28,799 bases of DNA from contig JACRCG010000258.1 in NCBI GenBank assembly GCA_016219145.1, positions 1 to 28,799 of the forward strand. Direction: 5' to 3'. This DNA is from Deltaproteobacteria bacterium. GTDB taxonomy: Bacteria; Desulfobacterota; Desulfuromonadia; Geobacterales; Pseudopelobacteraceae. Made by a program: the position numbers and the translations under genes. This document shows positions 15,764 to 23,621 of the stretch, piece after piece. Every line of letters starts with the position of its first letter. Within the stretch, counting starts at the first letter, position 1. Below the pieces are notes generated by a model. It worked only from the letters and a program-made list of their open reading frames with translations, ran no database searches and was not told the DNA's origin.

Positions 15764-15858
15764 TTAACAAGGACGCAGAGGAAACAATATAATATAATCA
15801 AGCAGTTACACAACTGTCTGATTTTACCTCTGCGATCCTCCGCGAACTCTGCGGTAAA
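15764..15858. repeat. Inverted repeat B (units CGCAGAG/CGCGGAG)
   Basis: The right arm (15822-15858), read as reverse complement, holds three units: CGCAGAG, CGCGGAG and CGCAGAG. The left arm (15764-15785) has one, GACGCAGAGG, with AT-rich flanks that match the outer ends. The left arm therefore seems to have lost units. The loop is AT-rich (AATATAATATAATCA). The element starts 14 bp after the crotonase stop and ends about 30 bp before the next ribosome site. Confidence 0.72.
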
Positions 15859-15899
15859 TGTCTTTTAGAATATCATCCCACTACTTAAAGGAGAGAACC

Positions 15900-17039
15900 A
15901 TGAATTTCGAACTGAGCCAGGATCACAAGGTATTGCAGTCTGCCGTACGCGATTTCGTCGAAAAAGAGATCAAGCCGATCGCCATGAAAATCGATGAAGA
16001 GCACATGATTCCTGATGAACTGGTTGCTAAAATGTCCGAAATGGGGCTGATGGGTAGCTATTTTCCACAGGAATATGAGGGCGCCGGCCTTGACATGCTA
16101 TCCTATTCCATAGTGGTGGAAGAGGTTTCGAAAGCCTGCGCATCGAGCGGCGTTCTGATCTCGGCCCACACCTCCCTGGCCAACAACCCTATTTATGCCT
16201 TTGGCACAGAAGAGCAGAAGAAAAAATGGCTGCCTGACCTCAATACCGGCAGAAAAATCGGCTGCTTTCTGCTGACCGAGCCGGGCGCCGGCAGCGACGC
16301 CGGTGGAACCGCCACCATGTACAGGCGTGAGGGTGACGAATTTGTCATCAACGGCAGCAAGATTTTCATCACCAACGGCGGTTATCTCGGGACAGGAGTC
16401 CTATTCGCGTCCTTCGACCGTTCTCTCAAGCACAAAGGGATCAGCGCCTTTATTGTCGACCTGAAATCTCCGGGTGTGACGATTGTCAAAAATGAAAACA
16501 AGATGGGGATACGGGGAAGTTACACCACCGCTTTCGCCTTTGATGACCTGCGTGTTCCGGCCGAAAACCTGCTGGGCAAAGAGGGCAAGGGCTTCAACAT
16601 CGCCATGGATACTTTGAACGGCGGCCGCATCGGCATCGCTTCACAGGCACTGGGCATAGCCGAAGGAGCCTTTGAGCGCGCGCTGGCCTACTCCAAGGAG
16701 CGCAAACAGTTTGACCAGGCCATCAGCGAATTTCAGGCAATTCAGTTCAAACTGGCTGATATGTATGCCCGTATCGAAACCAGCAAACTGATGATCCACA
16801 AAGCTGCCTGGATGAAAGACAACAAGATGAACTACGCTATGGAATCGGCCATGTGCAAGATGCTGGCCTCCGAAGCCGCCACCTATGTCACCAAGGAAGC
16901 GATGCAGATTTTTGGCGGATACGGTTTTATCTGCGACTACGAAATCGAGCGCATGTACCGCGACGCCAAGATCACCGAAATTTATGAGGGAACCAACGAA
17001 GTACAGAGAGTTGTTATCTCGAAAATGTTACTTGCGTAG
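15900..17039 (+). CDS. bcd: Short-chain (butyryl-CoA) acyl-CoA dehydrogenase
   Basis: This 379-residue FAD enzyme probably oxidises butyryl-CoA to crotonyl-CoA and hands electrons to EtfAB. LLTEPGAGSDAGG (about 125-137) and NGSKIFITNGG are the FAD/substrate segments. RKQFDQAISEFQAIQFKLADM and IFGGYGFICDYEIER are the C-terminal signatures. The catalytic base is E363 in IYEGTNEVQR. ATG 15900 follows AGGAGAGAACC. Placement after crt, hbd and thl and before EMO/etf supports butyryl-CoA as substrate; a different short acyl chain is possible. It is one of two acyl-CoA dehydrogenases in the window. Confidence 0.93.
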   Translation: MNFELSQDHKVLQSAVRDFVEKEIKPIAMKIDEEHMIPDELVAKMSEMGLMGSYFPQEYEGAGLDMLSYSIVVEEVSKACASSGVLISAHTSLANNPIYAFGTEEQKKKWLPDLNTGRKIGCFLLTEPGAGSDAGGTATMYRREGDEFVINGSKIFITNGGYLGTGVLFASFDRSLKHKGISAFIVDLKSPGVTIVKNENKMGIRGSYTTAFAFDDLRVPAENLLGKEGKGFNIAMDTLNGGRIGIASQALGIAEGAFERALAYSKERKQFDQAISEFQAIQFKLADMYARIETSKLMIHKAAWMKDNKMNYAMESAMCKMLASEAATYVTKEAMQIFGGYGFICDYEIERMYRDAKITEIYEGTNEVQRVVISKMLLA

Positions 17040-17059
17040 GAAATATTGAACTGCTGTTA

Positions 17060-17090
17060 CTTGACATGCGCGTCAAGTAGTATTATATAG
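17060..17090 (+). promoter_or_regulatory. Promoter with CTTGAC-N6-GTCAAG operator before EMO
   Basis: TTGACA (17061-17066) and TATATA (17084-17089) are 17 bp apart. A perfect inverted repeat, CTTGAC at 17060-17065 and GTCAAG at 17072-17077, covers the -35 box, which is a typical repressor site. The same left part (CTTGACATG-N2-CGT) precedes the icmF promoter at 6719. The EMO gene starts 35 bp downstream of the -10 box, so EMO-etfBA can be transcribed independently of the upstream genes. Confidence 0.68.
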
Positions 17091-17124
17091 GCGCAGCAGA
17101 TATCAAGTCACGAGAGGTGTTATT

Positions 17125-19110
17125 TTGGAAGCAACCCGCGAAATCTACTGGAATATCGGCCACGGGGTAGTAATCCCGATGTACATACTTGCCTTTGCCG
17201 CCTTTGGCGTCCTGGGCTGGGGCTTCTGGAAGCGCCTGCCGATCTGGCAGCAGGGCAAACCACTTGACCGCTTCAATCGTTACGACGAACGAGTCAAGCG
17301 CCTGATCAGCGACGTTTTCAGCCAGGAAAAGATATTCAGGGTCAAGGACGGCGGCATCTACCACGCCCTCTTCTTCTGGGGCTTTCTAATACTGTTCGCC
17401 GGCACCATGCTGGTTATGGTTCAGGCCGATTTTTTCACCCCCTTGATGCACATAAATATCCTTTCCGGAGAATTCTACAAAGGCTTCTCGCTGGTACTGG
17501 ATCTGGCCGGCCTGCTCTCTCTGGTCATGCTGATCGGGCTTGTAATCCGGCGTTTTATCATCAGACCTGAAGGCCTTGAGATCGTCAGGGACGACTACAT
17601 TGTCCTGCAGCTGCTGCTGGCGATCCTGATCACCGGATTCTTCCTGGAAGGCGCGCGCATGGCGGCCACCGAAGTCAGACAGAACCCGGACCTGGCGATC
17701 TTTTCACCCGTCGGATTACTGGCAGCCCAGCTCCTGCTCGGGATGAGCCAGAGCGCACTGCTGGTGCTGCACAAAATCCTCTGGTGGCTTCACTTTGCTC
17801 TGGTGCTGGGCTTCTTCTGCGCCATTCCCTACACCAAATTGCGCCACATCCTGACCACCAGCGCCAACGCCTTTCTGGCGCCTCTGGAGCCCAAAGGAAC
17901 AATTGCCACCATCAACATGGAGGACGAAAGCATCGAGCAGTTCGGTGCGGCAGCCATAACCGACCTGACCTGGAAAGATATCTTTGACGCTGACGCCTGC
18001 ACATCATGCAAGCGCTGCCAGGACCGTTGTCCGGCCTATGCCACCGACAAACCGCTCTCTCCGATGAAACTAATCAAGCAGGTAGGCGAACTGGCCGAAG
18101 GCAACCCGACCGGCAACCTCGTCGAAACCGTCAGCCAGGACGCGCTCTGGTCCTGCACCACCTGCCGTGCCTGCCAGGATATCTGTCCGGCCAACAACGA
18201 ACACGTCAACAAGATTCTGGAGATGAGAAGGAACCTGACACTTATGGAAGGGGCTTTCCCGGGCGATGAAGTCCGTACCGCCATCAGTAACATCGAAGTC
18301 AACGGCAACCCCTTCGGCCTGGCCTACGCCGCCCGGGGAGAATGGGCCGACGGACTGGGAGTGACTGCCATGGAAAGCGGCGAAGAGGTCGACATCCTCT
18401 ACTTCGTCGGCTGCTACGCCTCTTTTGACAAACGCAACCAGCAGGTTGCAAAGAATTTCATCTCCATCTGCAATGCTTCCGGCGTCAAGGTCGGCATGCT
18501 CGGCAAGGAAGAAAAGTGCTGCGGCGAACCGGCCCGGAAATTGGGCAATGAATACCTGTACCAGATGGTAGCCGCCGAAAACATCGAACTGATCAAAGGC
18601 TACAATGTAAAGAAAATCGTCACCACCTGTCCGCACTGTTTCAACACCTTGGCACGCGACTACAAGGATCTTGGGCTGGATATACCGGTTGAACACTACA
18701 GCACTTTCATCAACGCCCTGATCACTGATGATCGCCTCAAGCTCAAACCGGCAGAGTTTGACTTCACCTACCATGACTCCTGCTATCTGGGACGCTACAT
18801 GGACATCATCGAACAGCCGCGCTCCATCCTGAAAGCAGCCGGCGGGCGCATCACCGAGATGGACAAATCCGGCTACGACAGCTTCTGCTGCAGCGCCGGC
18901 GGCGGCCGCATCCTGGCCGAAGAAAAGCTGGGGAGCAAAATCAGCGAGGCGCGGGTAAAGATGGCTCAGGAGACCGGCGCGCCGCTTTTGGTATCAAACT
19001 GCCCCTTCTGCCTGACCATGTTCGAGGACGGCATCAAAACCGGCGGAGCCGAAGGACAATTACAGGTCAGAGATCTGGCGGAAATCGTAGCTGAAAGAAT
19101 TGCTGCATAA
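17125..19110 (+). CDS. Membrane Fe-S EtfAB:menaquinone oxidoreductase (EMO/DUF224 type)
   Basis: This 661-residue membrane protein carries electrons from reduced EtfAB to the quinone pool. About five to six transmembrane helices with His residues occupy residues 10-250 and resemble the cytochrome b subunit of nitrate reductase (heme b anchor). Two ferredoxin motifs follow, C292-x2-C-x2-C-x3-CP and C344-x2-C-x2-C-x3-CP. Two CCG domains of heterodisulfide-reductase type come last (YFVGCYASF with KCCGEPARK and TCPHC; SCYLGRY with FCCSAGGGR and NCPFC). This architecture is that of EMO, described in Geobacter metallireducens and fatty-acid syntrophs. Translation seems to start at TTG 17125, preceded by GAGAGGTG; the first in-frame ATG is 18 codons later, inside the first helix. 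etfB and etfA follow. Confidence 0.9.
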   Translation: MEATREIYWNIGHGVVIPMYILAFAAFGVLGWGFWKRLPIWQQGKPLDRFNRYDERVKRLISDVFSQEKIFRVKDGGIYHALFFWGFLILFAGTMLVMVQADFFTPLMHINILSGEFYKGFSLVLDLAGLLSLVMLIGLVIRRFIIRPEGLEIVRDDYIVLQLLLAILITGFFLEGARMAATEVRQNPDLAIFSPVGLLAAQLLLGMSQSALLVLHKILWWLHFALVLGFFCAIPYTKLRHILTTSANAFLAPLEPKGTIATINMEDESIEQFGAAAITDLTWKDIFDADACTSCKRCQDRCPAYATDKPLSPMKLIKQVGELAEGNPTGNLVETVSQDALWSCTTCRACQDICPANNEHVNKILEMRRNLTLMEGAFPGDEVRTAISNIEVNGNPFGLAYAARGEWADGLGVTAMESGEEVDILYFVGCYASFDKRNQQVAKNFISICNASGVKVGMLGKEEKCCGEPARKLGNEYLYQMVAAENIELIKGYNVKKIVTTCPHCFNTLARDYKDLGLDIPVEHYSTFINALITDDRLKLKPAEFDFTYHDSCYLGRYMDIIEQPRSILKAAGGRITEMDKSGYDSFCCSAGGGRILAEEKLGSKISEARVKMAQETGAPLLVSNCPFCLTMFEDGIKTGGAEGQLQVRDLAEIVAERIAA

Positions 19111-19127
19111 AGATCGAAGTCAAAGGC

Positions 19128-19260
19128 AATAGAACGCGGATGACGCTGATCTAGCTGATATACGCGGATTTTAGAACCAAAAGCCCTTGGGGGGTAACCA
19201 AAAAAAAAATTTGATTGATCCGCCTTTATCCGTTCAATCCGCGTCATCCGCGTTCTATTA
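19128..19260. repeat. Inverted repeat C (units ACGCGGATG)
   Basis: The left arm 19128-19173 (starting AATAGAACGCGGATGACG) pairs with the right arm 19211-19260 (ending CGTCATCCGCGTTCTATT). The outer 18 bp match perfectly and the inner part is imperfect. Each arm contains three to four units around CGGAT. The loop includes CCCTTGGGGGG and a ten-base A-run at 19200-19209. The element lies 17 bp after the EMO stop and ends 28 bp before the etfB ribosome site. Confidence 0.85.
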
Positions 19261-19301
19261 AGGTTTTAAGATTTAAAGATATTTTACAGGAGGTATCACA
19301 C

Positions 19302-20078
19302 ATGAAACTGCTGGTATGCATCAAACAGGTCCCTGACCTGGAATCCCGCTTCAAACCGAACGCCGAAGGCGTCTGGTATAACGAAACCGACCTGGCCTGG
19401 CGTATGAACGAATACGACGAATACGCCGTGGAACAGGCTGTACAGCTCCGTGAAAAACTGGGGGAAGGCACTGAACTGACGGTACTCTCGATCGGCCCTG
19501 ACCGGGTTGTGGAAGCTGTCAAAAAAGCGCTGGCAATGGGAGCCGACAATGCTGTCCATATCCAGGACCCGGCTGCAGCCGGCAAGGACCCCTGGCAGAT
19601 CGCCTCGATCATCGCCGCCTATGCCAAGGACAAAGGATTTGACATCATCTTTACCGGCATGCAGTCCCAGGACCGCGGCTCGGCCCAGGTCGGCGTAACG
19701 GTTGCCGAACAGCTCGGCTTCAGCTGCACCACCACGATTGTCGGATTCGAGTGTGACGGCGGCAACATCACCGCCAAACGCGAGCTGGAGGGGGGCATCA
19801 AGAGCGTCGTTAAAATGAAGACACCGGCGCTGGTCACCTGCCAGTTGGGATTGAACGTACCGCGCTATCCTACCCTGCCGAACATCATGAAAGCCAAGAA
19901 AAAAGAGATCACTGCCATCCCTGTGGCCGACCTGCTGAAAGATGAGGCTCTTGCTACAACCGCCAGCTTCCATCCGCCAGCCAAAAAAGGGGGCGGCATT
20001 GTTCTCGAAGGTGACACAGGCGTATTGGTGGATCAGCTGATTGCCATACTCAAAGACAAAACCGCGGTATTGAGATAA
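19302..20078 (+). CDS. etfB: Electron transfer flavoprotein beta subunit
   Basis: This 258-residue subunit forms EtfAB with the next gene product and shuttles electrons from acyl-CoA dehydrogenases to EMO. It starts MKLLVCIKQVPDLESRFKP, has the NEYDEYAVEQAVQL helix, and AVKKALAMGADNAVHI (about 70-85). The nucleotide-loop segment at residues 119-131 reads GMQSQDRGSAQVG, unlike the GRQAIDGDTAQVG form that I recall as common. ALVTCQLGLNVPRYPTLPNIMKAKKKEI is the conserved C-terminal loop. ATG 19302 follows AGGAGG; the open frame upstream runs through repeat C and is not coding. Direct linkage to EMO argues for a quinone-linked rather than an electron-bifurcating EtfAB. Confidence 0.94.
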   Translation: MKLLVCIKQVPDLESRFKPNAEGVWYNETDLAWRMNEYDEYAVEQAVQLREKLGEGTELTVLSIGPDRVVEAVKKALAMGADNAVHIQDPAAAGKDPWQIASIIAAYAKDKGFDIIFTGMQSQDRGSAQVGVTVAEQLGFSCTTTIVGFECDGGNITAKRELEGGIKSVVKMKTPALVTCQLGLNVPRYPTLPNIMKAKKKEITAIPVADLLKDEALATTASFHPPAKKGGGIVLEGDTGVLVDQLIAILKDKTAVLR

Positions 20079-20094
20079 CGAGAAAAAGGATAAT

Positions 20095-20246
20095 CCACCA
20101 CGGAGACACGGAGACACGGAGAACTTCAAAGTTGAGAATATAGGGGAAACCAATAAGACTTTAAAGATTTATCCCCCCTTTTTTGATTTTGTTTTTTCCC
20201 TGAGATTGGTTTTGTTTCTCTTGTTTTTCTCCGTGTCTCCGTGGTG
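20095..20246. repeat. Inverted repeat D (units ACACGGAG)
   Basis: The left arm 20095-20123 contains CCACCACGGAGACACGGAG and a third unit. The right arm 20227-20246 (CTCCGTGTCTCCGTGGTG) is complementary to two of the units. An inner stem, AAACCAAT (20148-20155) with ATTGGTTT, extends the symmetry. The loop is T-rich on the right side. It sits 16 bp after the etfB stop and ends about 20 bp before the etfA ribosome site. Confidence 0.83.
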
Positions 20247-20277
20247 AAATATTTTTAGATTTTTAAAGGAGATAACC

Positions 20278-21186
20278 ATGAAAACATTACTTATTGGCGA
20301 ATATCGCGAAGGAAAACTGCTTGACTCAACCTATGAACTGCTCGGATTCGCCTCTCAACTTGGCGCTGAAACCGCCATGCTGCTGGTCGGAAGCGAAAGC
20401 CAGCTGCCCGCTTATGGCGGCACACTCTACCTGGCCGATGTGGCAGCCTGTGCAGAATACAATCCTGATCTGCACAAACAGCTGATTCTCGATGCGGTAC
20501 AAAAAGAAAATCCGGACTATATCGTATTCCTGCACTCCTCCTACGGCTGGGATCTGGCCCCGCGAGTAGCAGCTTCTCTCAGGATTGCCCAGGTATCCGA
20601 GATTACCAGTATAGTAGAAGGTGGATTTGAAGTCGGCTGCTGCAACGCCAAGATGCGCCGCACCGTCAAACCGAACAGCGTCAGGGCTGTACTGACCATC
20701 CAGGCCGGTGCCTTCCCGGTGCTTCAGCCGGGCGGCGCCCCGCAACTTCAGAAAGTATCTGCGGCAGGGAGCGGCACGCTCGAGTTTGTCGGTTACGAAC
20801 CGGCCGAAAAGAAGGATGTGGATCTGGGCAAGGCGGAAATCATCGTTTCAGCTGGCCGCGGTATCGGCAAGAAAGACAACGTACCGGTTATTGCCGCCCT
20901 GGCCAAGGCGCTGGGCGGAGAGCTGGGCGCAAGCCGACCGGTGGTTGACGCCGGGTGGGTGGAGCACAGCCATCAGGTCGGCACTACCGGCCAGACCGTA
21001 TCCCCCAAACTGTATGTAGCCTGCGGCATCAGCGGCGCCATCCAGCATCTGGCCGGGATGAAGAAATCAGACTTCATTGTCGCCATCAACAAGGACAAGG
21101 ATGCGCCGATCGGCGAAGTTGCCGACGTACTGGTCGTGGCCGACGTCATGCAGTTTGTGCCGGCGCTGACGGCAAAACTTTCCTGA
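20278..21186 (+). CDS. etfA: Electron transfer flavoprotein alpha subunit
   Basis: This 302-residue partner of EtfB carries the redox FAD. The N-terminal part (1-180) is the alpha/beta domain. The C-terminal FAD domain shows SAGRGIGKKDNVPVI (about 191-205), LGASRPVVDAGW (about 218-229), the loop HQVGTTGQTVSPKLYVACG and GISGAIQHLAGMKKSD, then AINKDKDAPIGEVADVLVVAD. No N-terminal ferredoxin extension is present. AAGGAGATAACC precedes the ATG. The stop overlaps the next start (TGATG). etfB and etfA are unusually far apart (199 bp) because repeat D lies between them. Confidence 0.94.
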   Translation: MKTLLIGEYREGKLLDSTYELLGFASQLGAETAMLLVGSESQLPAYGGTLYLADVAACAEYNPDLHKQLILDAVQKENPDYIVFLHSSYGWDLAPRVAASLRIAQVSEITSIVEGGFEVGCCNAKMRRTVKPNSVRAVLTIQAGAFPVLQPGGAPQLQKVSAAGSGTLEFVGYEPAEKKDVDLGKAEIIVSAGRGIGKKDNVPVIAALAKALGGELGASRPVVDAGWVEHSHQVGTTGQTVSPKLYVACGISGAIQHLAGMKKSDFIVAINKDKDAPIGEVADVLVVADVMQFVPALTAKLS

Positions 21187-22007
21187 TGAAAATACTGGAA
21201 GGCGTAAAAGTAGTGACCCTGGCGGCCAATCTGCCGGGGCCTGCTGCTGCCCAGCGGCTTTGCGGTATGGGTGCGGAGGTTATCAAAGTGGAGGCTCTGT
21301 CGGGGGATCCGATGGAGATCTACCATGCTGGCTGGTATCAGGATATGCTTGAAGGGCAGACCCTGCTCAAGCTTGACTTGAAATCCGGTCAGGGGCGGGA
21401 TGAGCTTTGCCGGTTGCTGGAGTCTGCTGATTTGATGATCAGTGCCAGCCGTCCGGCAGCCATGGAGCGGCTCGGGCTTGGATGGGTGACGTTGCATCAG
21501 AAGTACCCACGGTTATGTCACGTGGCTATTATTGGCTATCCACCGCCGCGTGAAAATGAAGCGGGGCACGATCTTACCTATCAGGCATCACTGGGACTTC
21601 TCACCCCCCCGTACATGCCGCGAACCCTGCTGGCAGACATGGCTGGCGCAGAGATGACGGTCTCCTCGGCACTGGCCCTGCTGCTGGCCCGCGAAAGAGC
21701 AGGGAATTCCGGTTACGCCGAAGTTGCGCTGTCTGAAGCCGCCGCTTCGCTTGCCGTGCCGCTCCGTTACGGCTGTACCGCCCCGGGTGCGAATCTTGGT
21801 GGCGGAATTCCGGAGTACAACATCTACCAGAGTGCTGACGGATGGGTGGCTGTAGCTGCCCTTGAGTCTCATTTCAAGAAGCGTCTTGAAGATGCCTTGA
21901 ATATTTCGAATATGGAGGAGTACCGGGCCGCTTTTGCGCTTCAAAGCTCCGCCTATTGGCAGGAATGGGGACAAAGAATGGATGTGCCTGTAGAAACAGT
22001 GCGTTGA
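21186..22007 (+). CDS. Short CaiB/BaiF-family protein, racemase-like catalytic pair
   Basis: This 273-residue class III CoA-transferase/alpha-methylacyl-CoA racemase family member begins LEGVKVVTLAANLPGPAAAQRLCGMGAEV, the CoA-binding half. H128 in AGHDLTYQ and D151 in TLLADMAGAEM match the His-Asp pair of alpha-methylacyl-CoA racemases; CoA-transferases share the Asp. NIYQSADGWVAVAALE starts the usual C-terminal part, but the protein stops at about 270 residues, whereas full-length members have 360-400. No frameshift continuation is visible downstream, so it is a naturally short form. Its ATG overlaps the etfA stop (TGATG), with no separate ribosome site, implying translational coupling. It could epimerise 2-methyl-branched acyl-CoAs or move CoA between acids; which one is open. 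Confidence 0.75.
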   Translation: MKILEGVKVVTLAANLPGPAAAQRLCGMGAEVIKVEALSGDPMEIYHAGWYQDMLEGQTLLKLDLKSGQGRDELCRLLESADLMISASRPAAMERLGLGWVTLHQKYPRLCHVAIIGYPPPRENEAGHDLTYQASLGLLTPPYMPRTLLADMAGAEMTVSSALALLLARERAGNSGYAEVALSEAAASLAVPLRYGCTAPGANLGGGIPEYNIYQSADGWVAVAALESHFKKRLEDALNISNMEEYRAAFALQSSAYWQEWGQRMDVPVETVR

Positions 22008-22041
22008 GGCGATATTGTCACGAATTCTGAAGGGCTATGGT

Positions 22042-22419
22042 ATGAATATTTGCAGACTTGATCATCTGGTTTTAACAGTAAAAGACCTCGAAATCACGGT
22101 ACAGTTTTACGTTTCAGTACTTGGAATGGAAAAAGAGGAGTTTGGTGCCGGAAGATTAGCTTTAAGGTATGGTAATCAGAAAATAAATCTCCACCAAACC
22201 GGCAAAGAATTTGAACCGAAAGCGCACATGCCGACTCCCGGCTCGGCGGACCTTTGTTTTATCACGGAAGTTCCGCTGACCGAGGCGATTGAGCATGTTC
22301 GCAGCATGGGAGTTGAAATCCTGGAGGGTCCGGTTATGAGAACGGGTGCTACCGGTAAAATCAGTTCATTTTATTTCAGAGATCCTGATATGAATTTAAT
22401 AGAAGTCTCGAATTACTGA
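22042..22419 (+). CDS. VOC/glyoxalase-fold protein
   Basis: This 125-residue single-unit vicinal-oxygen-chelate protein begins RLDHLVLTVKDLEITVQFYVSVLGM, the first beta-alpha-beta module. The second module is at about 65-122 (PGSADLCFIT, VEILEGPVMRTGATGKISS, FRDPDMNLIEVSNY). Candidate metal ligands are the His of LDHLV and the Glu of LIEVSN. Family members include glyoxalase I, dioxygenases and methylmalonyl-CoA epimerase; this one is shorter and not assignable. I take ATG 22042 (AAGGG upstream) because relatives start just before RLDHLV; a TTG at 22015 is possible. Base composition is clearly more AT-rich than the neighbours, hinting at a later arrival. There is no repeat element on either side. 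Confidence 0.78.
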   Translation: MNICRLDHLVLTVKDLEITVQFYVSVLGMEKEEFGAGRLALRYGNQKINLHQTGKEFEPKAHMPTPGSADLCFITEVPLTEAIEHVRSMGVEILEGPVMRTGATGKISSFYFRDPDMNLIEVSNY

Positions 22420-22461
22420 TTTAATTATTGCAGTTGCATATTTTAAACCGAGGAGGTGTGC

Positions 22462-23619
22462 ATGTTTCTTGACCTTACCGAAGAGCAGAAGCTGATTCAG
22501 GATACCGCCAGGGATTTTGCCAAGGCCGAGTTGGAACCTGTGGCTGCAGCCCTTGACCAGGGCAGCGACAGGGCTCCGCTTCTGGCAAATCTCAAAAAAC
22601 TGGCCGAACTGGGTTTTATGGGATTGAACGTCAGAAGCGAATATGGCGGCTCGGAAGCCGGAGTCATACCTTTCAGCCTGGCCATAACTGAAATCGCCCG
22701 GGCCTGCGCCTCAACCGCAGTGACTGTGTCTGTCACAAATATGGTGGCGGAGGTGATCCAGGCGGTCGGCTCCGAAGAGCAGCGCAAAGCCTACATCCCC
22801 AAGATATGTTCCGGCGAATACGCTGCCGGCGGCTTCGCTCTGACTGAGACCTGTGCCGGCTCAGACCCGGCCGGGATGTGCGCCCAGGCTACAGATGACG
22901 GCGACAGCTGGGTACTGAACGGCACCAAGATATTCATTACCAGCGCTCCCTACGCCGGTGTTTTCGTGGTCTGGGCGGTTACCGACAAGGCAGCGCCAAA
23001 GGGAAAAGGGATCAGCTGTTTTCTGGTTGAAGCCGGTACACCCGGACTTGTAATAGGTAAGGAAGAGAAAAAAATGGGGCAACATGCCTCAGCCACCAAC
23101 GAATTGATCTTCGACTCCTGCCGGGTTCCCAAATCTGCCCTGATGGGCAAGCTGAACGATGGTTTCCGTATCGCCGCAGGAGAACTGGCCGGCGGGAGGA
23201 TCGGAATCGGCTCGCTGGGGCTGGGGGTTGGACTGGCCGCTATGGACTACGCCACAAAATATGTCACCGAGCGGGTTCAGTTCGGGCAGAAGGTCAGCAA
23301 CTTCCAGGCTATCCAGTGGATGATCGCCGATGCCTACACAGAGCTTGAGGCGGCCCGCTTGCTGCTGATGAACGCCGCCTACCGCAAGCAGGCCGGAAAA
23401 ACCTTTGCCAAAGAGGCCTCCATGGCCAAGATGTATGCCACAGAAGCGGGTAACCAGGCCTGTTACAAGGCCATCCAGATGCTGGGAGGCTACGGCTACA
23501 CCCAGGATTTTCCGGTCGAGCGCTACGCCAGGGATGCCCGTATCACGGCCATTTATGAAGGTACCAACGAGATCCAGCGCATGATTATTTCCAGGGAGAT
23601 TTTGAGGAATTTCAGCTAA
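22462..23619 (+). CDS. Second acyl-CoA dehydrogenase
   Basis: This 385-residue acyl-CoA dehydrogenase shows FALTETCAGSDPAGM (about 126-140), NGTKIFITSAPYAG, the ERVQFGQKVSNFQAIQWMIAD segment and MLGGYGYTQDFPVERYARD. Catalytic E366 is in IYEGTNEIQR. It differs clearly from the first dehydrogenase of the window (for example Cys-Ala where that one has Pro-Gly in the TEPGAG motif), so it probably takes another substrate, such as a branched short acyl-CoA. I start it at ATG 22462, five bases after AGGAGG; a GTG at 22456 overlaps that site. It sits next to the CoA-transferase genes. Electrons would go to the same EtfAB. Confidence 0.92.
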   Translation: MFLDLTEEQKLIQDTARDFAKAELEPVAAALDQGSDRAPLLANLKKLAELGFMGLNVRSEYGGSEAGVIPFSLAITEIARACASTAVTVSVTNMVAEVIQAVGSEEQRKAYIPKICSGEYAAGGFALTETCAGSDPAGMCAQATDDGDSWVLNGTKIFITSAPYAGVFVVWAVTDKAAPKGKGISCFLVEAGTPGLVIGKEEKKMGQHASATNELIFDSCRVPKSALMGKLNDGFRIAAGELAGGRIGIGSLGLGVGLAAMDYATKYVTERVQFGQKVSNFQAIQWMIADAYTELEAARLLLMNAAYRKQAGKTFAKEASMAKMYATEAGNQACYKAIQMLGGYGYTQDFPVERYARDARITAIYEGTNEIQRMIISREILRNFS

Positions 23620-23621
23620 TA

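Noticed and set aside
18070..18774. Long minus-strand open frame (234 codons) inside the EMO gene
   Set aside because: It lies wholly antisense to a gene with clear Fe-S motifs, has no ribosome site or family resemblance, and such frames are common opposite GC-rich coding sequence.
19296..20153. Minus-strand open frame of 285 codons antisense to etfB
   Set aside because: It covers all of etfB and part of repeat D, its translation resembles no family, and it has the composition of a shadow frame.
20955..21185. Upstream extension of the CaiB-like gene within etfA
   Set aside because: The extension is an off-frame translation of the conserved EtfA FAD domain; the ATG at 21186 is where family similarity begins.
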